From Roseicyclus sp041163945 (lineage in GTDB: Bacteria > Pseudomonadota > Alphaproteobacteria > Rhodobacterales > Rhodobacteraceae), in assembly GCA_041163945.1 (NCBI GenBank), contig JBEAQJ010000002.1, positions 1 through 7,110 of the forward strand: 7,110 nt of DNA. The letters run 5' to 3'. Each line of letters starts with the position of its first letter. Positions within the stretch are counted from its first letter, which is position 1. The position numbers and the translations under genes were made by a program. The notes below the pieces were generated by a model. It did not search any database and was not told the origin of the DNA. It saw only the letters and a list, made by a program, of their open reading frames with translations. Shown one piece after another: positions 1 through 5,922 of the stretch.

Positions 1-6
1 AACCAA

Positions 7-375
7 ATGATCCAGATGCAGACCAATCTGGATGTGGCTGACAATTCCGGTGCCCGGAAGGTTCAGTGCATCAAGGTTCTGGGCGGCTCGCACCGCCGGT
101 ATGCCTCGGTCGGCGACATCATCGTGGTGTCGGTGAAAGAGGCCATTCCGCGCGGCCGTGTCAAAAAGGGCGATGTCCGCAAGGCCGTCGTCGTGCGCAC
201 CGCCAAGGAAGTGCGTCGCGAGGATGGAACCTCCATCCGCTTTGACCGCAACGCTGCCGTCATCCTCAACAACAACAACGAACCTGTCGGCACCCGCATC
301 TTCGGGCCCGTGGTTCGTGAGCTGCGCGCGAAGAACTTCATGAAGATCATCTCGCTCGCGCCGGAGGTGCTGTGA
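7..375 (+). CDS. rplN: 50S ribosomal protein L14 (uL14)
   Basis: L14 binds 23S rRNA at the subunit interface, where it contacts 16S rRNA and helps form intersubunit bridges; it also lies near L19. The 122-residue product has the usual bacterial length and is collinear with the family throughout. Visible hallmarks are VADNSGARKVQCIKVLGG near residues 10-27, the IPRGRVKKGDV stretch around 47-57, and the L14 signature region from about residue 60 (AVVVRTAKEVRREDG, then IRFDRNAAVIL). It ends with the canonical FMKIISLAPEVL. The ATG at 7 gives the family N-terminus MIQMQT. Only six bases precede it, so its ribosome binding site lies outside the window. A run of four Asn (about residues 88-91) is normal for the family. 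Its stop overlaps the rplX start by one base (TGATG), which suggests translational coupling. Confidence 0.98.
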   Translation: MIQMQTNLDVADNSGARKVQCIKVLGGSHRRYASVGDIIVVSVKEAIPRGRVKKGDVRKAVVVRTAKEVRREDGTSIRFDRNAAVILNNNNEPVGTRIFGPVVRELRAKNFMKIISLAPEVL

Positions 376-686
376 TGGCTGCAAAGCTGAAAAAGGGCGA
401 CAAGGTCGTCGTGCTGGCCGGCAAGGACAAGGGCAAGACCGGTGAAATCACCGCCGTCATGCCCAAGGACGGCAAGGCCATCGTCGACGGTGTGAACATC
501 GCCATCCGCCACACCAAGCAAAGCGCCAGCACCCAGGGCGGCCGCATCCCGCAAGCGATGCCCATCGACCTGTCGAACCTGTCGCTCCTGGACAAGAACG
601 GCAAGCCCACGCGCGTCGGCTTCAAGATCGAAGACGGCAAGAAGCTGCGTGTCGCCAAGACCACGGGGGACGTGATCGATGCTTGA
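375..686 (+). CDS. rplX: 50S ribosomal protein L24 (uL24)
   Basis: L24 is an early assembly protein that helps start folding of 23S rRNA and later sits near the exit of the peptide tunnel. The 103-residue product has the standard length. Residues 8-25 form the KOW motif (GDKVVVLAGKDKGKTGEI), the RNA-binding core of L24 and NusG-type proteins. The conserved KPTRVGFKIEDGKKLRVAK segment lies near the C-terminus. I chose the ATG at 375 over the in-frame GTG at 372 because GGAGG at 363-367, inside the end of rplN, lies seven bases upstream and the product then begins MAAKLKKGD. The gene overlaps rplN by one base and rplE by eight bases, as expected for one transcript with coupled translation. Confidence 0.97.
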   Translation: MAAKLKKGDKVVVLAGKDKGKTGEITAVMPKDGKAIVDGVNIAIRHTKQSASTQGGRIPQAMPIDLSNLSLLDKNGKPTRVGFKIEDGKKLRVAKTTGDVIDA

Positions 687-1239
687 TACCGCGACTTATA
701 CCCCGCGCCTGAAGACGCATTTCCGCGAGGTGATCAAACCCGCGCTGAAGGCGGAATTTGGCTATTCCAACGACATGCAGATCCCCCGGCTTGAGAAAAT
801 CGTTCTCAACATCGGCTGCGGTGCGGAATCGGTGCGGGATTCGAAAAAAGCGAAATCCGCGGTCGAAGATCTGACCACCATCGCGGGCCAAAAGGCTGTG
901 GCGACCATCGCCAAGAATTCCATCGCCGGCTTCCGGGTCCGCGAAGGGATGACGCTGGGCGCCAAGGTCACGCTGCGCGGCGACCGCATGTATGATTTCA
1001 TGGACCGCCTGATCACGGTCGCGATGCCTCGCATCCGCGACTTCCGGGGCGTGAAACCCGCCTTTGACGGGCGCGGCAACTTCGCGATGGGGATCAAGGA
1101 ACACATCGTGTTTCCCGAGATCAACTTTGACAAGGTTGATGAAGTCTGGGGCTTGGATGTGGTGATCGTCACGACCGCCAAGTCCGATGCCGAAGCGAAG
1201 TCGCTGCTCAAGCACTTCAACATGCCTTTCAACGCCTGA
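679..1239 (+). CDS. rplE: 50S ribosomal protein L5 (uL5)
   Basis: L5 binds 5S rRNA together with L18 and L25-type proteins, carries it into the central protuberance, and contacts P-site tRNA and S13 of the small subunit. At 186 residues it is slightly longer than the E. coli protein, within the normal range. Residues 65-83 match the L5 signature (LTTIAGQKAVATIAKNSIA). Other family landmarks are IVLNIGCGAE (41-50), FRVREGMTLGAKVTLRG (85-101), RIRDFRG (118-124) and the FGI-type segment NFAMGIKEHIVFPEI (134-148). The ATG at 679 overlaps the rplX stop by eight bases, with GGGGGA at 665-670 eight bases upstream. In E. coli this junction is where S8 represses the operon. I could not recognise an equivalent S8 site here. 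Confidence 0.98.
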   Translation: MLDTATYTPRLKTHFREVIKPALKAEFGYSNDMQIPRLEKIVLNIGCGAESVRDSKKAKSAVEDLTTIAGQKAVATIAKNSIAGFRVREGMTLGAKVTLRGDRMYDFMDRLITVAMPRIRDFRGVKPAFDGRGNFAMGIKEHIVFPEINFDKVDEVWGLDVVIVTTAKSDAEAKSLLKHFNMPFNA

Positions 1240-1259
1240 CGCCCGAGGGAGAGAGACAC

Positions 1260-1565
1260 ATGGCCAAAGTTTCCATGGTGAACCGCGAACTCAAGCGTCA
1301 AAAGCTGGTGGCCCGCTACGCCGCCAAGCGCGCGGCGCTGAAAGAGATCGCAACCGATGAATCGAAGCCGATGGAAGAGCGCTTCAAGGCCCGCCTGAAA
1401 CTGGCGAAGCTGCCGCGCAATTCCTCGCCCAGCCGGCTTCACAACCGCTGCCAGCTCACCGGTCGGCCCAAGGCCTACTATCGCAAGCTGAAAATGTCGC
1501 GGATCATGCTGCGCGATCTGGCCTCGATGGGTCAGATCCCCGGCATGGTCAAGTCGAGCTGGTAA
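1260..1565 (+). CDS. rpsN: 30S ribosomal protein S14 (uS14), zinc-independent form
   Basis: S14 binds the 3' domain (head) of 16S rRNA and is needed for late assembly and for the A-site environment. The 101-residue product is the long form without zinc: the paired CxxC motifs of the short form are absent and only Cys64 remains. The signature region runs from RC at 63-64 through LTGRPKAYYRKLKMSR to residue 81. The C-terminus (LRDLASMGQIPGMVKSSW) is canonical, as is MAKVSMVNRE at the N-terminus, which supports the ATG at 1260. A purine-rich binding site (GAGGGAGAGAG, 1245-1255) lies just upstream. Gaps of 20 and 12 bases to rplE and rpsH fit a shared transcript. Confidence 0.98.
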   Translation: MAKVSMVNRELKRQKLVARYAAKRAALKEIATDESKPMEERFKARLKLAKLPRNSSPSRLHNRCQLTGRPKAYYRKLKMSRIMLRDLASMGQIPGMVKSSW

Positions 1566-1577
1566 GGAGAGCGTCCG

Positions 1578-1970
1578 ATGAATGATCCTATCGGCGATAT
1601 GCTGACCCGCATCCGCAATTCGCAGATGCGTGGAAAGTCCACCGTCATGACCCCCGCCTCCAAGCAGCGCGCCCGCGTGCTCGATGTGCTTGCCGCCGAG
1701 GGGTATATCCGTGGCTATGAGCCCGCGACCGATGCCAACGGCCATCCGGCCTTTGAAATCAGCCTGAAGTATTACGAAGGCACCCCGGTCATCCGCGAGC
1801 TCAAGCGCGTCTCGAAACCCGGCCGCCGCGTCTATCTGGGCGTTGGTGACATTCCGCAGGTCCGCCAGGGCCTGGGCGTTTCCATCGTCTCCACGTCCAA
1901 GGGCGTGATGACCGATGCGGCCGCCCGCGCGCACAATGTCGGCGGCGAAGTGCTCTGCACCGTGTTCTGA
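1578..1970 (+). CDS. rpsH: 30S ribosomal protein S8 (uS8)
   Basis: S8 is a primary 16S rRNA-binding protein that organises the central domain of the 30S subunit; in E. coli it also represses the spc operon by binding its mRNA. The 130-residue length is typical. The N-terminus NDPIGDMLTRIRNSQ is the classic S8 start, and residues 100-118 form the signature (GVSIVSTSKGVMTDAAARA), followed by NVGGEVLCTVF. The ATG at 1578 has AAGGAG at 1564-1569, partly inside the rpsN stop codon. All expected RNA-binding segments are visible. Whether S8 is an autogenous repressor in this organism cannot be read from this window. Confidence 0.98.
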   Translation: MNDPIGDMLTRIRNSQMRGKSTVMTPASKQRARVLDVLAAEGYIRGYEPATDANGHPAFEISLKYYEGTPVIRELKRVSKPGRRVYLGVGDIPQVRQGLGVSIVSTSKGVMTDAAARAHNVGGEVLCTVF

Positions 1971-1983
1971 GGAGGAACGGCAC

Positions 1984-2517
1984 ATGTCTCGAATTGGGAA
2001 AAAACCGGTCGGACTGCCGTCGGGGGTCTCTGCCTCCGTCTCGGGTCAGACCATCGAGGTGAAGGGGCCCAAGGGCACCCGCAGCTTCACCGCAACCGAC
2101 GATGTCACGCTCAGCGTGGCCGACAATGCCGTGTCGGTCATGCCGCGCGGCAAGTCCAAGCGCGCGCGCCAGCAGTGGGGCATGTCACGCTCCATGGTTG
2201 CCAATCTGGTGACCGGCGTGACCGAAGGCTTCAAGCGCGAACTTGAAATCCAGGGTGTGGGTTATCGGGCCAACATGCAGGGCAACGTGCTGAAGCTGGC
2301 CCTGGGTTACAGCCATGATGTCGATTTCGACGTTCCGGCCGGCGTGACGGTCACGACGCCCAAGAACACCGAAATCATCGTGGAAGGTATCGACCAGCAG
2401 CTGGTGGGCCAAGTGGCCGCCAACATCCGCGAGTGGCGTGCGCCCGAGCCCTACAAGGGCAAGGGTATCCGCTACAAGGGCGAGTACATCTTCCGCAAGG
2501 AAGGCAAGAAGAAGTAA
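1984..2517 (+). CDS. rplF: 50S ribosomal protein L6 (uL6)
   Basis: L6 binds domain VI of 23S rRNA near the sarcin-ricin loop and the base of the L7/L12 stalk, close to the elongation-factor site. The 177-residue product has the usual two-domain length. It starts with the canonical MSRIGKKPV, has GVGYRANMQGNVLKLALGYSH-type sequence around residues 91-111, and carries the L6 signature PEPYKGKGI at 154-162 before the basic tail RKEGKKK. The in-frame ATG-like start at 1915 lies inside rpsH and would add an unrelated extension. The ATG at 1984 has a strong GGAGGA at 1971-1976 directly after the rpsH stop, so it is the better start. Confidence 0.98.
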   Translation: MSRIGKKPVGLPSGVSASVSGQTIEVKGPKGTRSFTATDDVTLSVADNAVSVMPRGKSKRARQQWGMSRSMVANLVTGVTEGFKRELEIQGVGYRANMQGNVLKLALGYSHDVDFDVPAGVTVTTPKNTEIIVEGIDQQLVGQVAANIREWRAPEPYKGKGIRYKGEYIFRKEGKKK

Positions 2518-2528
2518 GGGCGACGCAA

Positions 2529-2888
2529 ATGGCACTGAGCACACGAGACCTGTTCCAGAAGCGCCGCCTGCGCAACCGGAACAAATTGCGCGCGATGGCG
2601 AATGGGCGTTTGCGCCTGTCCGTGCATCGTTCCAACAAGAACATCAGCGTCCAGCTGATCGACGATGCCAAAGGGGTGACGCTGGCCGCTGCCTCTTCGC
2701 TGGAAAAAGAGCTGGGCGTGGTCGGCAAGAACAACGTGGAGGCCGCCGCAAAGGTGGGCGCCGCGATTGCCGAACGCGCCAAGAAAGCCGGCGTGGAAGA
2801 AGTGTACTTCGACCGCGGCGGCTTCTTGTTCCATGGCAAGGTCAAGGCCTTGGCCGACGCAGCGCGCGAAGGCGGGCTGAAGTTCTGA
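2529..2888 (+). CDS. rplR: 50S ribosomal protein L18 (uL18)
   Basis: L18 binds 5S rRNA and, with L5, attaches it to 23S rRNA in the central protuberance. The product from the ATG at 2529 has 119 residues, the family norm. The basic N-terminal arm (KRRLRNRNKLRAM, residues 11-23) is followed by LRLSVHRSNKNISVQLIDD (28-46). The conserved C-terminus VYFDRGGFLFHGKVKALAD (92-110) ends in AREGGLKF. The open frame extends upstream to 2433 inside rplF, but that extension has no family match. AAGGG at 2516-2520 lies eight bases before 2529, supporting this start. It is the last gene of the tightly packed block; a 156-base gap follows. Confidence 0.98.
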   Translation: MALSTRDLFQKRRLRNRNKLRAMANGRLRLSVHRSNKNISVQLIDDAKGVTLAAASSLEKELGVVGKNNVEAAAKVGAAIAERAKKAGVEEVYFDRGGFLFHGKVKALADAAREGGLKF

Positions 2889-3044
2889 TGGGTCTGGCGT
2901 GCCCCCGGGCGCGCCGCGATCCTTTGCAGGGTGCCCCGATCCGGGCGCCCTCGATGATCGGGGAAGGGGCCGGTAGGCGCCCGTTCACCACGATCGACAC
3001 CAACCGGCGCCTTTGGGCGTCACCGACAAGAAGGACGCCAGCAC
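2889..3044 (+). other. rplR-rpsE intergenic region with inverted repeats
   Basis: This 156-base gap has no convincing gene. It holds a strong inverted repeat at 2928-2936 and 2943-2951 (AGGGTGCCC and GGGCGCCCT, nine pairs including one G-T, six-base loop). An alternative pairing joins 2934-2940 with 2957-2963 (CCCCGAT and ATCGGGG), and the two are mutually exclusive. A second repeat joins AGGCGCC at 2975-2981 with GGCGCCT at 3006-3012. None is followed by a T tract, so an intrinsic terminator is unlikely. I see no good promoter. AAGGA at 3031-3035 is the rpsE ribosome binding site. A role in mRNA processing or pausing is only inference. Confidence 0.5.
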
Positions 3045-3635
3045 ATGGCAGAACGTGAACAGCGCGAACAGCGCGGTGATCAACGCCGGGGACGCCGCCG
3101 CGAAGAGCGCGAGGAAACCCCCGAATTCGCGGAACGTCTGGTCGCGATCAATCGCGTGTCCAAGACCGTGAAGGGCGGCAAGCGCTTCGGTTTCGCGGCC
3201 CTCGTGGTCGTGGGCGATCAGCGCGGTCGTGTGGGCTTTGGCAAGGGCAAGGCGAAAGAAGTGCCCGAGGCCATCCGCAAGGCGACCGAACAGGCGCGCC
3301 GGCAATTGATCCGCGTGCCGCTGAAGGAAGGCCGCACGCTCCATCACGATGCGCAGGGCCACCATGGCGCTGGCCGCGTGGTGATGCGCACCGCGCCCGA
3401 AGGCACCGGCATCATCGCCGGCGGCCCGATGCGCGCCGTGTTCGAAATGCTGGGGGTCAAGGACGTGGTCGCGAAATCGACCGGGTCGCAGAACCCCTAC
3501 AACATGATCCGCGCAACGCTTGACGGGCTTCGCAATGAAACCTCGCCCCGCCAGGTCGCAGCGCGCCGTGGCAAGAAAGTGGCCGACATCCTGCCCAAGC
3601 GCGAGGATGCCACCCAGATCGCCGAGGAGGCCTGA
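3045..3635 (+). CDS. rpsE: 30S ribosomal protein S5 (uS5)
   Basis: S5 sits at the mRNA entrance and the neck of the 30S subunit, takes part in mRNA unwinding, and influences decoding fidelity together with S4. The 196-residue product is longer than the E. coli protein because of a charged N-terminal tail: residues 3-24 are almost entirely Arg, Glu, Gln, Asp and Gly, with REQ repeated. Such tails are common in alpha-proteobacterial S5. The double-stranded RNA-binding domain begins around residue 27 (EFAERLVAINRVSKTVKGGKRF), with the S5 signature at about 44-77. The C-terminal domain includes GTGIIAGGPMRAVFEMLGV (120-138) and QNPYNMIRATLDGL (149-162). The ATG at 3045 has AAGGA nine bases upstream. 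Confidence 0.97.
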   Translation: MAEREQREQRGDQRRGRRREEREETPEFAERLVAINRVSKTVKGGKRFGFAALVVVGDQRGRVGFGKGKAKEVPEAIRKATEQARRQLIRVPLKEGRTLHHDAQGHHGAGRVVMRTAPEGTGIIAGGPMRAVFEMLGVKDVVAKSTGSQNPYNMIRATLDGLRNETSPRQVAARRGKKVADILPKREDATQIAEEA

Positions 3636-3640
3636 GGCAC

Positions 3641-3829
3641 ATGGCAAAGACAATCGTTGTCAAACAGGTCGGTTCGCCTGCACGCCGCCCCGACATCCAG
3701 CGCCGCACCCTGATCGGGCTTGGGCTGAACAAGATGCACAAGACCCGCGAGCTGGAAGACACGCCGTCGGTGCGCGGCATGGTCGCCAAGATCCCGCATC
3801 TGGTCGAGATCATCGAAGAACGGGGCTAA
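3641..3829 (+). CDS. rpmD: 50S ribosomal protein L30 (uL30)
   Basis: L30 is a small protein that binds domain II of 23S rRNA. The 62-residue product has the typical short bacterial length and starts MAKTIVVKQVGSPARRP. The L30 signature region covers about residues 24-55, with IGLGLNKMHKTRELEDTPSVRGM and then IPHLVEI. The ATG at 3641 follows the rpsE stop by five bases, with GAGG at 3634-3637 and a stronger GAGGAGG at 3624-3630 inside the end of rpsE. L30 is missing from some bacterial groups, but rpsE-rpmD-rplO is the standard order where it occurs. Its TAA stop falls inside the loop of a small inverted repeat (3821-3837). Confidence 0.97.
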   Translation: MAKTIVVKQVGSPARRPDIQRRTLIGLGLNKMHKTRELEDTPSVRGMVAKIPHLVEIIEERG

Positions 3830-3837
3830 GCGCCCCG
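3821..3837 (+). other. Inverted repeat spanning the rpmD stop codon
   Basis: CGGGGC at 3821-3826 and GCCCCG at 3832-3837 form a perfect six-base inverted repeat, and the TAA stop of rpmD (3827-3829) lies in the five-base loop. It shares G3837 with the next, larger hairpin, so the two cannot both be fully paired. A function is not established. Confidence 0.45.
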
Positions 3838-3868
3838 GCCGGATGGGGCCGCAGGCCCCCATCCGGCC
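3837..3868 (+). other. Strong GC-rich hairpin between rpmD and rplO
   Basis: GGCCGGATGGGG at 3837-3848 is perfectly complementary to CCCCATCCGGCC at 3857-3868, giving a 12-base-pair stem with an eight-base loop. Two further pairs (C3849-G3855 and C3850-G3854) are possible across a bulged base. The bases that follow are AAAGCAC, without a T tract, so it is not a classic intrinsic terminator. It may be a pause, attenuation or RNA-stabilising structure, which is inference. Its right arm contains CATCCGG, which recurs at 3920-3926 beside the rplO ribosome binding site. Confidence 0.6.
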
Positions 3869-3933
3869 AAAGCACACCATCGACATGCCGAGGTTGGCCC
3901 GCCCGTCGCAAGCAGGCCACATCCGGTCAAAAG
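3860..3933 (+). repeat. Imperfect direct repeat upstream of rplO
   Basis: CATCCGGCCAAAG at 3860-3872 is nearly repeated as CATCCGGTCAAAAG at 3920-3933. The second copy runs into the rplO ribosome binding site (AAGGAG, 3931-3936). Both copies of CATCCGG can pair with CCGGATG at 3839-3845, so two alternative RNA folds are possible. The repeat is short enough that chance is a serious alternative. Confidence 0.4.
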
Positions 3934-3943
3934 GAGACGCGAC

Positions 3944-4417
3944 ATGAAACTGCATGAACTTCGGGACAATCCCGGCGCCGCCAAGAAAGCCAAGCGCATC
4001 GCCCGCGGGCCCGGCTCGGGCAAGGGCAAGACCGCTGGCCGTGGTATCAAGGGCCAGAAATCCCGTTCGGGTGTGGCGATCAACGCCTACGAAGGCGGGC
4101 AGATGCCGCTCTATCAGCGCCTTCCCAAGCGCGGCTTCAACAAGCCCAACCGCAAGAAATTCGCCGTGGTCAACTTGGGCCTGATCGTGAAATTCATCGA
4201 GGCCGGCAAGATTGACGCGAAAGCCGAGATCACCGAAGACACGCTGGTGGCTTCGGGGCTGGTGCGCCGCAAGCTCGATGGGATCCGGGTTCTGGCCAAG
4301 GGTGATGTCACCGCCAAGCTCAACCTTGCCGTGACCGGCGCATCGCGCGCGGCTGTGGCTGCGGTCGAAAAGGCGGGCGGCAGCCTGAAAACAACGCAGG
4401 TCGCTGCGGCCGAGTGA
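3944..4417 (+). CDS. rplO: 50S ribosomal protein L15 (uL15)
   Basis: L15 is a late-assembling 23S rRNA-binding protein near the central protuberance. Its long extended N-terminal arm is visible as a Gly/Lys/Arg-rich stretch, RGPGSGKGKTAGRGIKGQKS at residues 21-40, followed by EGGQMPLYQRLPKRGFNKPNRKKF-type sequence at 50-73. The globular domain ends with the L15 signature at about 113-147 (GIRVLAKGDVTAKLNLAVTG and onward to AGGSL). The 157-residue length is normal for alpha-proteobacteria. The ATG at 3944 has AAGGAG at 3931-3936, seven bases upstream, and yields the canonical MKLHELRDNPGAAK. It follows a 114-base gap with strong RNA-folding potential and is followed by another hairpin before secY. 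Confidence 0.98.
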   Translation: MKLHELRDNPGAAKKAKRIARGPGSGKGKTAGRGIKGQKSRSGVAINAYEGGQMPLYQRLPKRGFNKPNRKKFAVVNLGLIVKFIEAGKIDAKAEITEDTLVASGLVRRKLDGIRVLAKGDVTAKLNLAVTGASRAAVAAVEKAGGSLKTTQVAAAE

Positions 4418-4424
4418 TCCGGCG

Positions 4425-4444
4425 CGGGGGGCTGCGGCCCCCCG
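4425..4444 (+). terminator. Terminator-like hairpin after rplO, lacking a T tract
   Basis: CGGGGGGC at 4425-4432 pairs perfectly with GCCCCCCG at 4437-4444, closing a TGCG tetraloop. In RNA this is a C(UNCG)G-type loop, one of the most stable known. It starts eight bases after the rplO stop. The bases after it, TCGCTTG, contain no T run, so classic intrinsic termination would be inefficient. It could reduce expression of the downstream genes, protect the upstream mRNA from 3' decay, or act with a protein factor. Confidence 0.45.
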
Positions 4445-4448
4445 TCGC

Positions 4449-4477
4449 TTGTGGGCCGCATGCGTACGGCCTACATA
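4449..4477 (+). promoter_or_regulatory. Weak promoter candidate upstream of secY
   Basis: TTGTGG at 4449-4454 and TACATA at 4472-4477 are separated by 17 bases, and the layout resembles the better rpsM promoter in this window. Both hexamers match the sigma-70 consensus poorly (about three of six each), so this is only a candidate. Its position, directly after a terminator-like hairpin and before secY, is what makes it plausible. Confidence 0.22.
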
Positions 4478-4493
4478 GTCATCAGGATTTTTC

Positions 4494-4528
4494 GCGCCGC
4501 AGGACCGCCAGCCCGGTTTCTGCGGCGC
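4494..4528 (+). promoter_or_regulatory. Stable hairpin just upstream of the secY ribosome binding site
   Basis: GCGCCGCAG at 4494-4502 is perfectly complementary to CTGCGGCGC at 4520-4528. Inside the loop ACCG (4504-4507) can pair with CGGT (4514-4517), making a two-tier stem. The structure ends about nine bases before the secY ribosome binding site (4538-4545), a position where it could affect ribosome access or mRNA cleavage. No T tract follows. No known ligand or protein-binding motif was recognised. Confidence 0.5.
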
Positions 4529-4549
4529 ATTGCCCATGAGAGAGGCGCC

Positions 4550-5920
4550 ATGGCATCAGCAGCGGAGCAAATGGCCGCGAACATGAGCTGGGGGGCATTC
4601 GGCAAAGCGACCGAACTGCGCCAGCGCATCTGGTTCACCCTTGGCCTTCTGATCATCTATCGCATCGGCACCTACATCCCGGTCCCCGGGATCGATGGTG
4701 TCGAGTTGCGGGCGTTTTTCGATCAAGCGGCTGCGGGTCTGGGTGGCGTGCTGAACATGTTCACCGGCGGTGCACTCAGCCGGATGGGCATCTTTGCGCT
4801 GGGCATCATGCCTTACATTTCGGCCTCGATCATCGTGCAGCTCATGGCGGCCATGGTGCCTGCCATGGAGCAGCTGAAGAAAGAGGGCGAGGCGGGCCGC
4901 AAGAAGCTCAATCAATACACCCGCTACGGCACCGTCGTGCTGGCCACGGCACAGGCCTATGGCTTGGCCGTGTCGATGGAATCGGGCGGGCTTGCCTCTG
5001 ACCCCGGCTGGTTTTTCCGCGCGGCCTGCGTGATCACGCTGGTGGGCGGGACCATGTTCCTGATGTGGCTGGGCGAACAGATCACCCAGCGCGGTATCGG
5101 CAACGGCATTTCGCTGATCATCTTTGTGGGCATCATTGCCGAGATTCCCGCCGCCTTGGCGCAGTTCTTTGAATCGGGCCGCTCGGGTGCGTTGAGCACA
5201 CCGGCCATCCTTGGCGTCATCGTGATGCTGATCGGCACGCTGTTTTTCGTGGTCTTCATGGAACGCAGCCTGCGCAAGATCCACATCCAGTATCCGCGCC
5301 GGCAAGTGGGGATGAAGGTCTATGACGGCGGGTCCAGCCACCTGCCGGTCAAGGTGAACCCGGCCGGCGTGATCCCGGCGATCTTTGCCTCGTCGTTGCT
5401 GTTGCTGCCCACCACGCTGACCACGTTTTCGGGTGGGCAAGCCTCGGGGCCGGTGATGGGCTGGATCTTGGCCAATTTCGGCCCAGGCCAGCCGCTCTAT
5501 CTGTTGTTCTTTGCCGGCATGATCGTGTTCTTCACCTATTTCTACACGCTCAATGTCGCGTTCAAGACCGATGATGTGGCCGACAATCTGAAGAACCAAA
5601 ATGGGTTCATCCCCGGCATCAGGCCCGGCAAGAAAACGTCGGAATACCTGGAATACGTGGTCAACCGCATCTTGGTGCTGGGTGCCGCCTATCTGGCGCT
5701 GGTGTGCTTGATGCCGGAAATCGTGCGCACCAACCTGGCCATCACGGCCTATTTCGGCGGCACGTCGATCCTGATCATCGTGTCGGTCGGCATGGACACC
5801 GTGCAGCAGATCCAAAGCCATCTTTTGGCGCATCAATACGAAGGCCTGATCGAAAAATCGCAACTGCGTGGTCGCAAGGGCACAAGTGCCAAGCCGCGCA
5901 AACCGCCCGAACGGAGATGA
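4550..5920 (+). CDS. secY: Protein translocase subunit SecY
   Basis: SecY forms the channel of the SecYEG translocon in the inner membrane, through which SecA pushes unfolded secretory proteins and into which ribosomes feed membrane proteins. The 456-residue product has the expected ten hydrophobic segments, roughly at residues 24-43, 71-105, 125-146, 160-180, 187-207, 220-240, 275-295, 318-340, 372-392 and 401-420. SecY signature 1 is GIMPYISASIIVQL (85-98), and signature 2 is LGEQITQRGIGNGISLII (174-191). The cytoplasmic loop GIRPG holds Arg358, equivalent to the essential E. coli Arg357. The open frame extends to 4451, but MASAAEQMAAN from the ATG at 4550 is the usual Rhodobacterales N-terminus, with GAGAGAGG at 4538-4545 upstream. 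The C-terminal tail is basic. Placement after rplO is the standard spc order. Confidence 0.98.
   Translation: MASAAEQMAANMSWGAFGKATELRQRIWFTLGLLIIYRIGTYIPVPGIDGVELRAFFDQAAAGLGGVLNMFTGGALSRMGIFALGIMPYISASIIVQLMAAMVPAMEQLKKEGEAGRKKLNQYTRYGTVVLATAQAYGLAVSMESGGLASDPGWFFRAACVITLVGGTMFLMWLGEQITQRGIGNGISLIIFVGIIAEIPAALAQFFESGRSGALSTPAILGVIVMLIGTLFFVVFMERSLRKIHIQYPRRQVGMKVYDGGSSHLPVKVNPAGVIPAIFASSLLLLPTTLTTFSGGQASGPVMGWILANFGPGQPLYLLFFAGMIVFFTYFYTLNVAFKTDDVADNLKNQNGFIPGIRPGKKTSEYLEYVVNRILVLGAAYLALVCLMPEIVRTNLAITAYFGGTSILIIVSVGMDTVQQIQSHLLAHQYEGLIEKSQLRGRKGTSAKPRKPPERR
5911..5916 (+). promoter_or_regulatory. Ribosome binding site that decides the adk start
   Basis: ACGGAG at 5911-5916 touches the ATG at 5917 directly but lies six bases before the GTG at 5923. 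Normal spacing therefore favours GTG as the adk start. Confidence 0.6.
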
Positions 5921-5922
5921 CC

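Noticed and set aside
1..6. End of an upstream gene such as rpsQ
   Set aside because: Only six bases (AACCAA) precede rplN, with no readable stop codon or coding content.
640..720. S8 repressor-binding site at the rplX-rplE junction, as in E. coli
   Set aside because: I could not find a stem resembling the helix 21 mimic of 16S rRNA, so no feature is claimed.
762..1985. 407-codon open frame on the minus strand across rplE, rpsN and rpsH
   Set aside because: It is antisense to three unmistakable ribosomal protein genes, has no recognisable domain, and arises from high GC at third codon positions.
2438..3058. 206-codon + strand frame overlapping rplR and the following gap
   Set aside because: Most of it is out of frame with rplR and low in complexity; only its last 56 codons lie in free sequence, and these are noted separately as a weak observation.
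3497..4537. 346-codon minus-strand open frame spanning rpmD and rplO
   Set aside because: It covers conserved genes on the opposite strand and has no ribosome binding site or recognisable motif that I can see.
4451..4549. N-terminal extension of SecY from the GTG at 4451 or the ATG at 4460
   Set aside because: The extension crosses the stable hairpin at 4494-4528, has no family match, and the ATG at 4550 gives the usual SecY N-terminus with a ribosome binding site.
4556..5863. 435-codon open frame on the minus strand opposite secY
   Set aside because: It mirrors the secY codons, is extremely rich in His, Asp, Gln and Arg, and has no family features. It is a shadow of secY.
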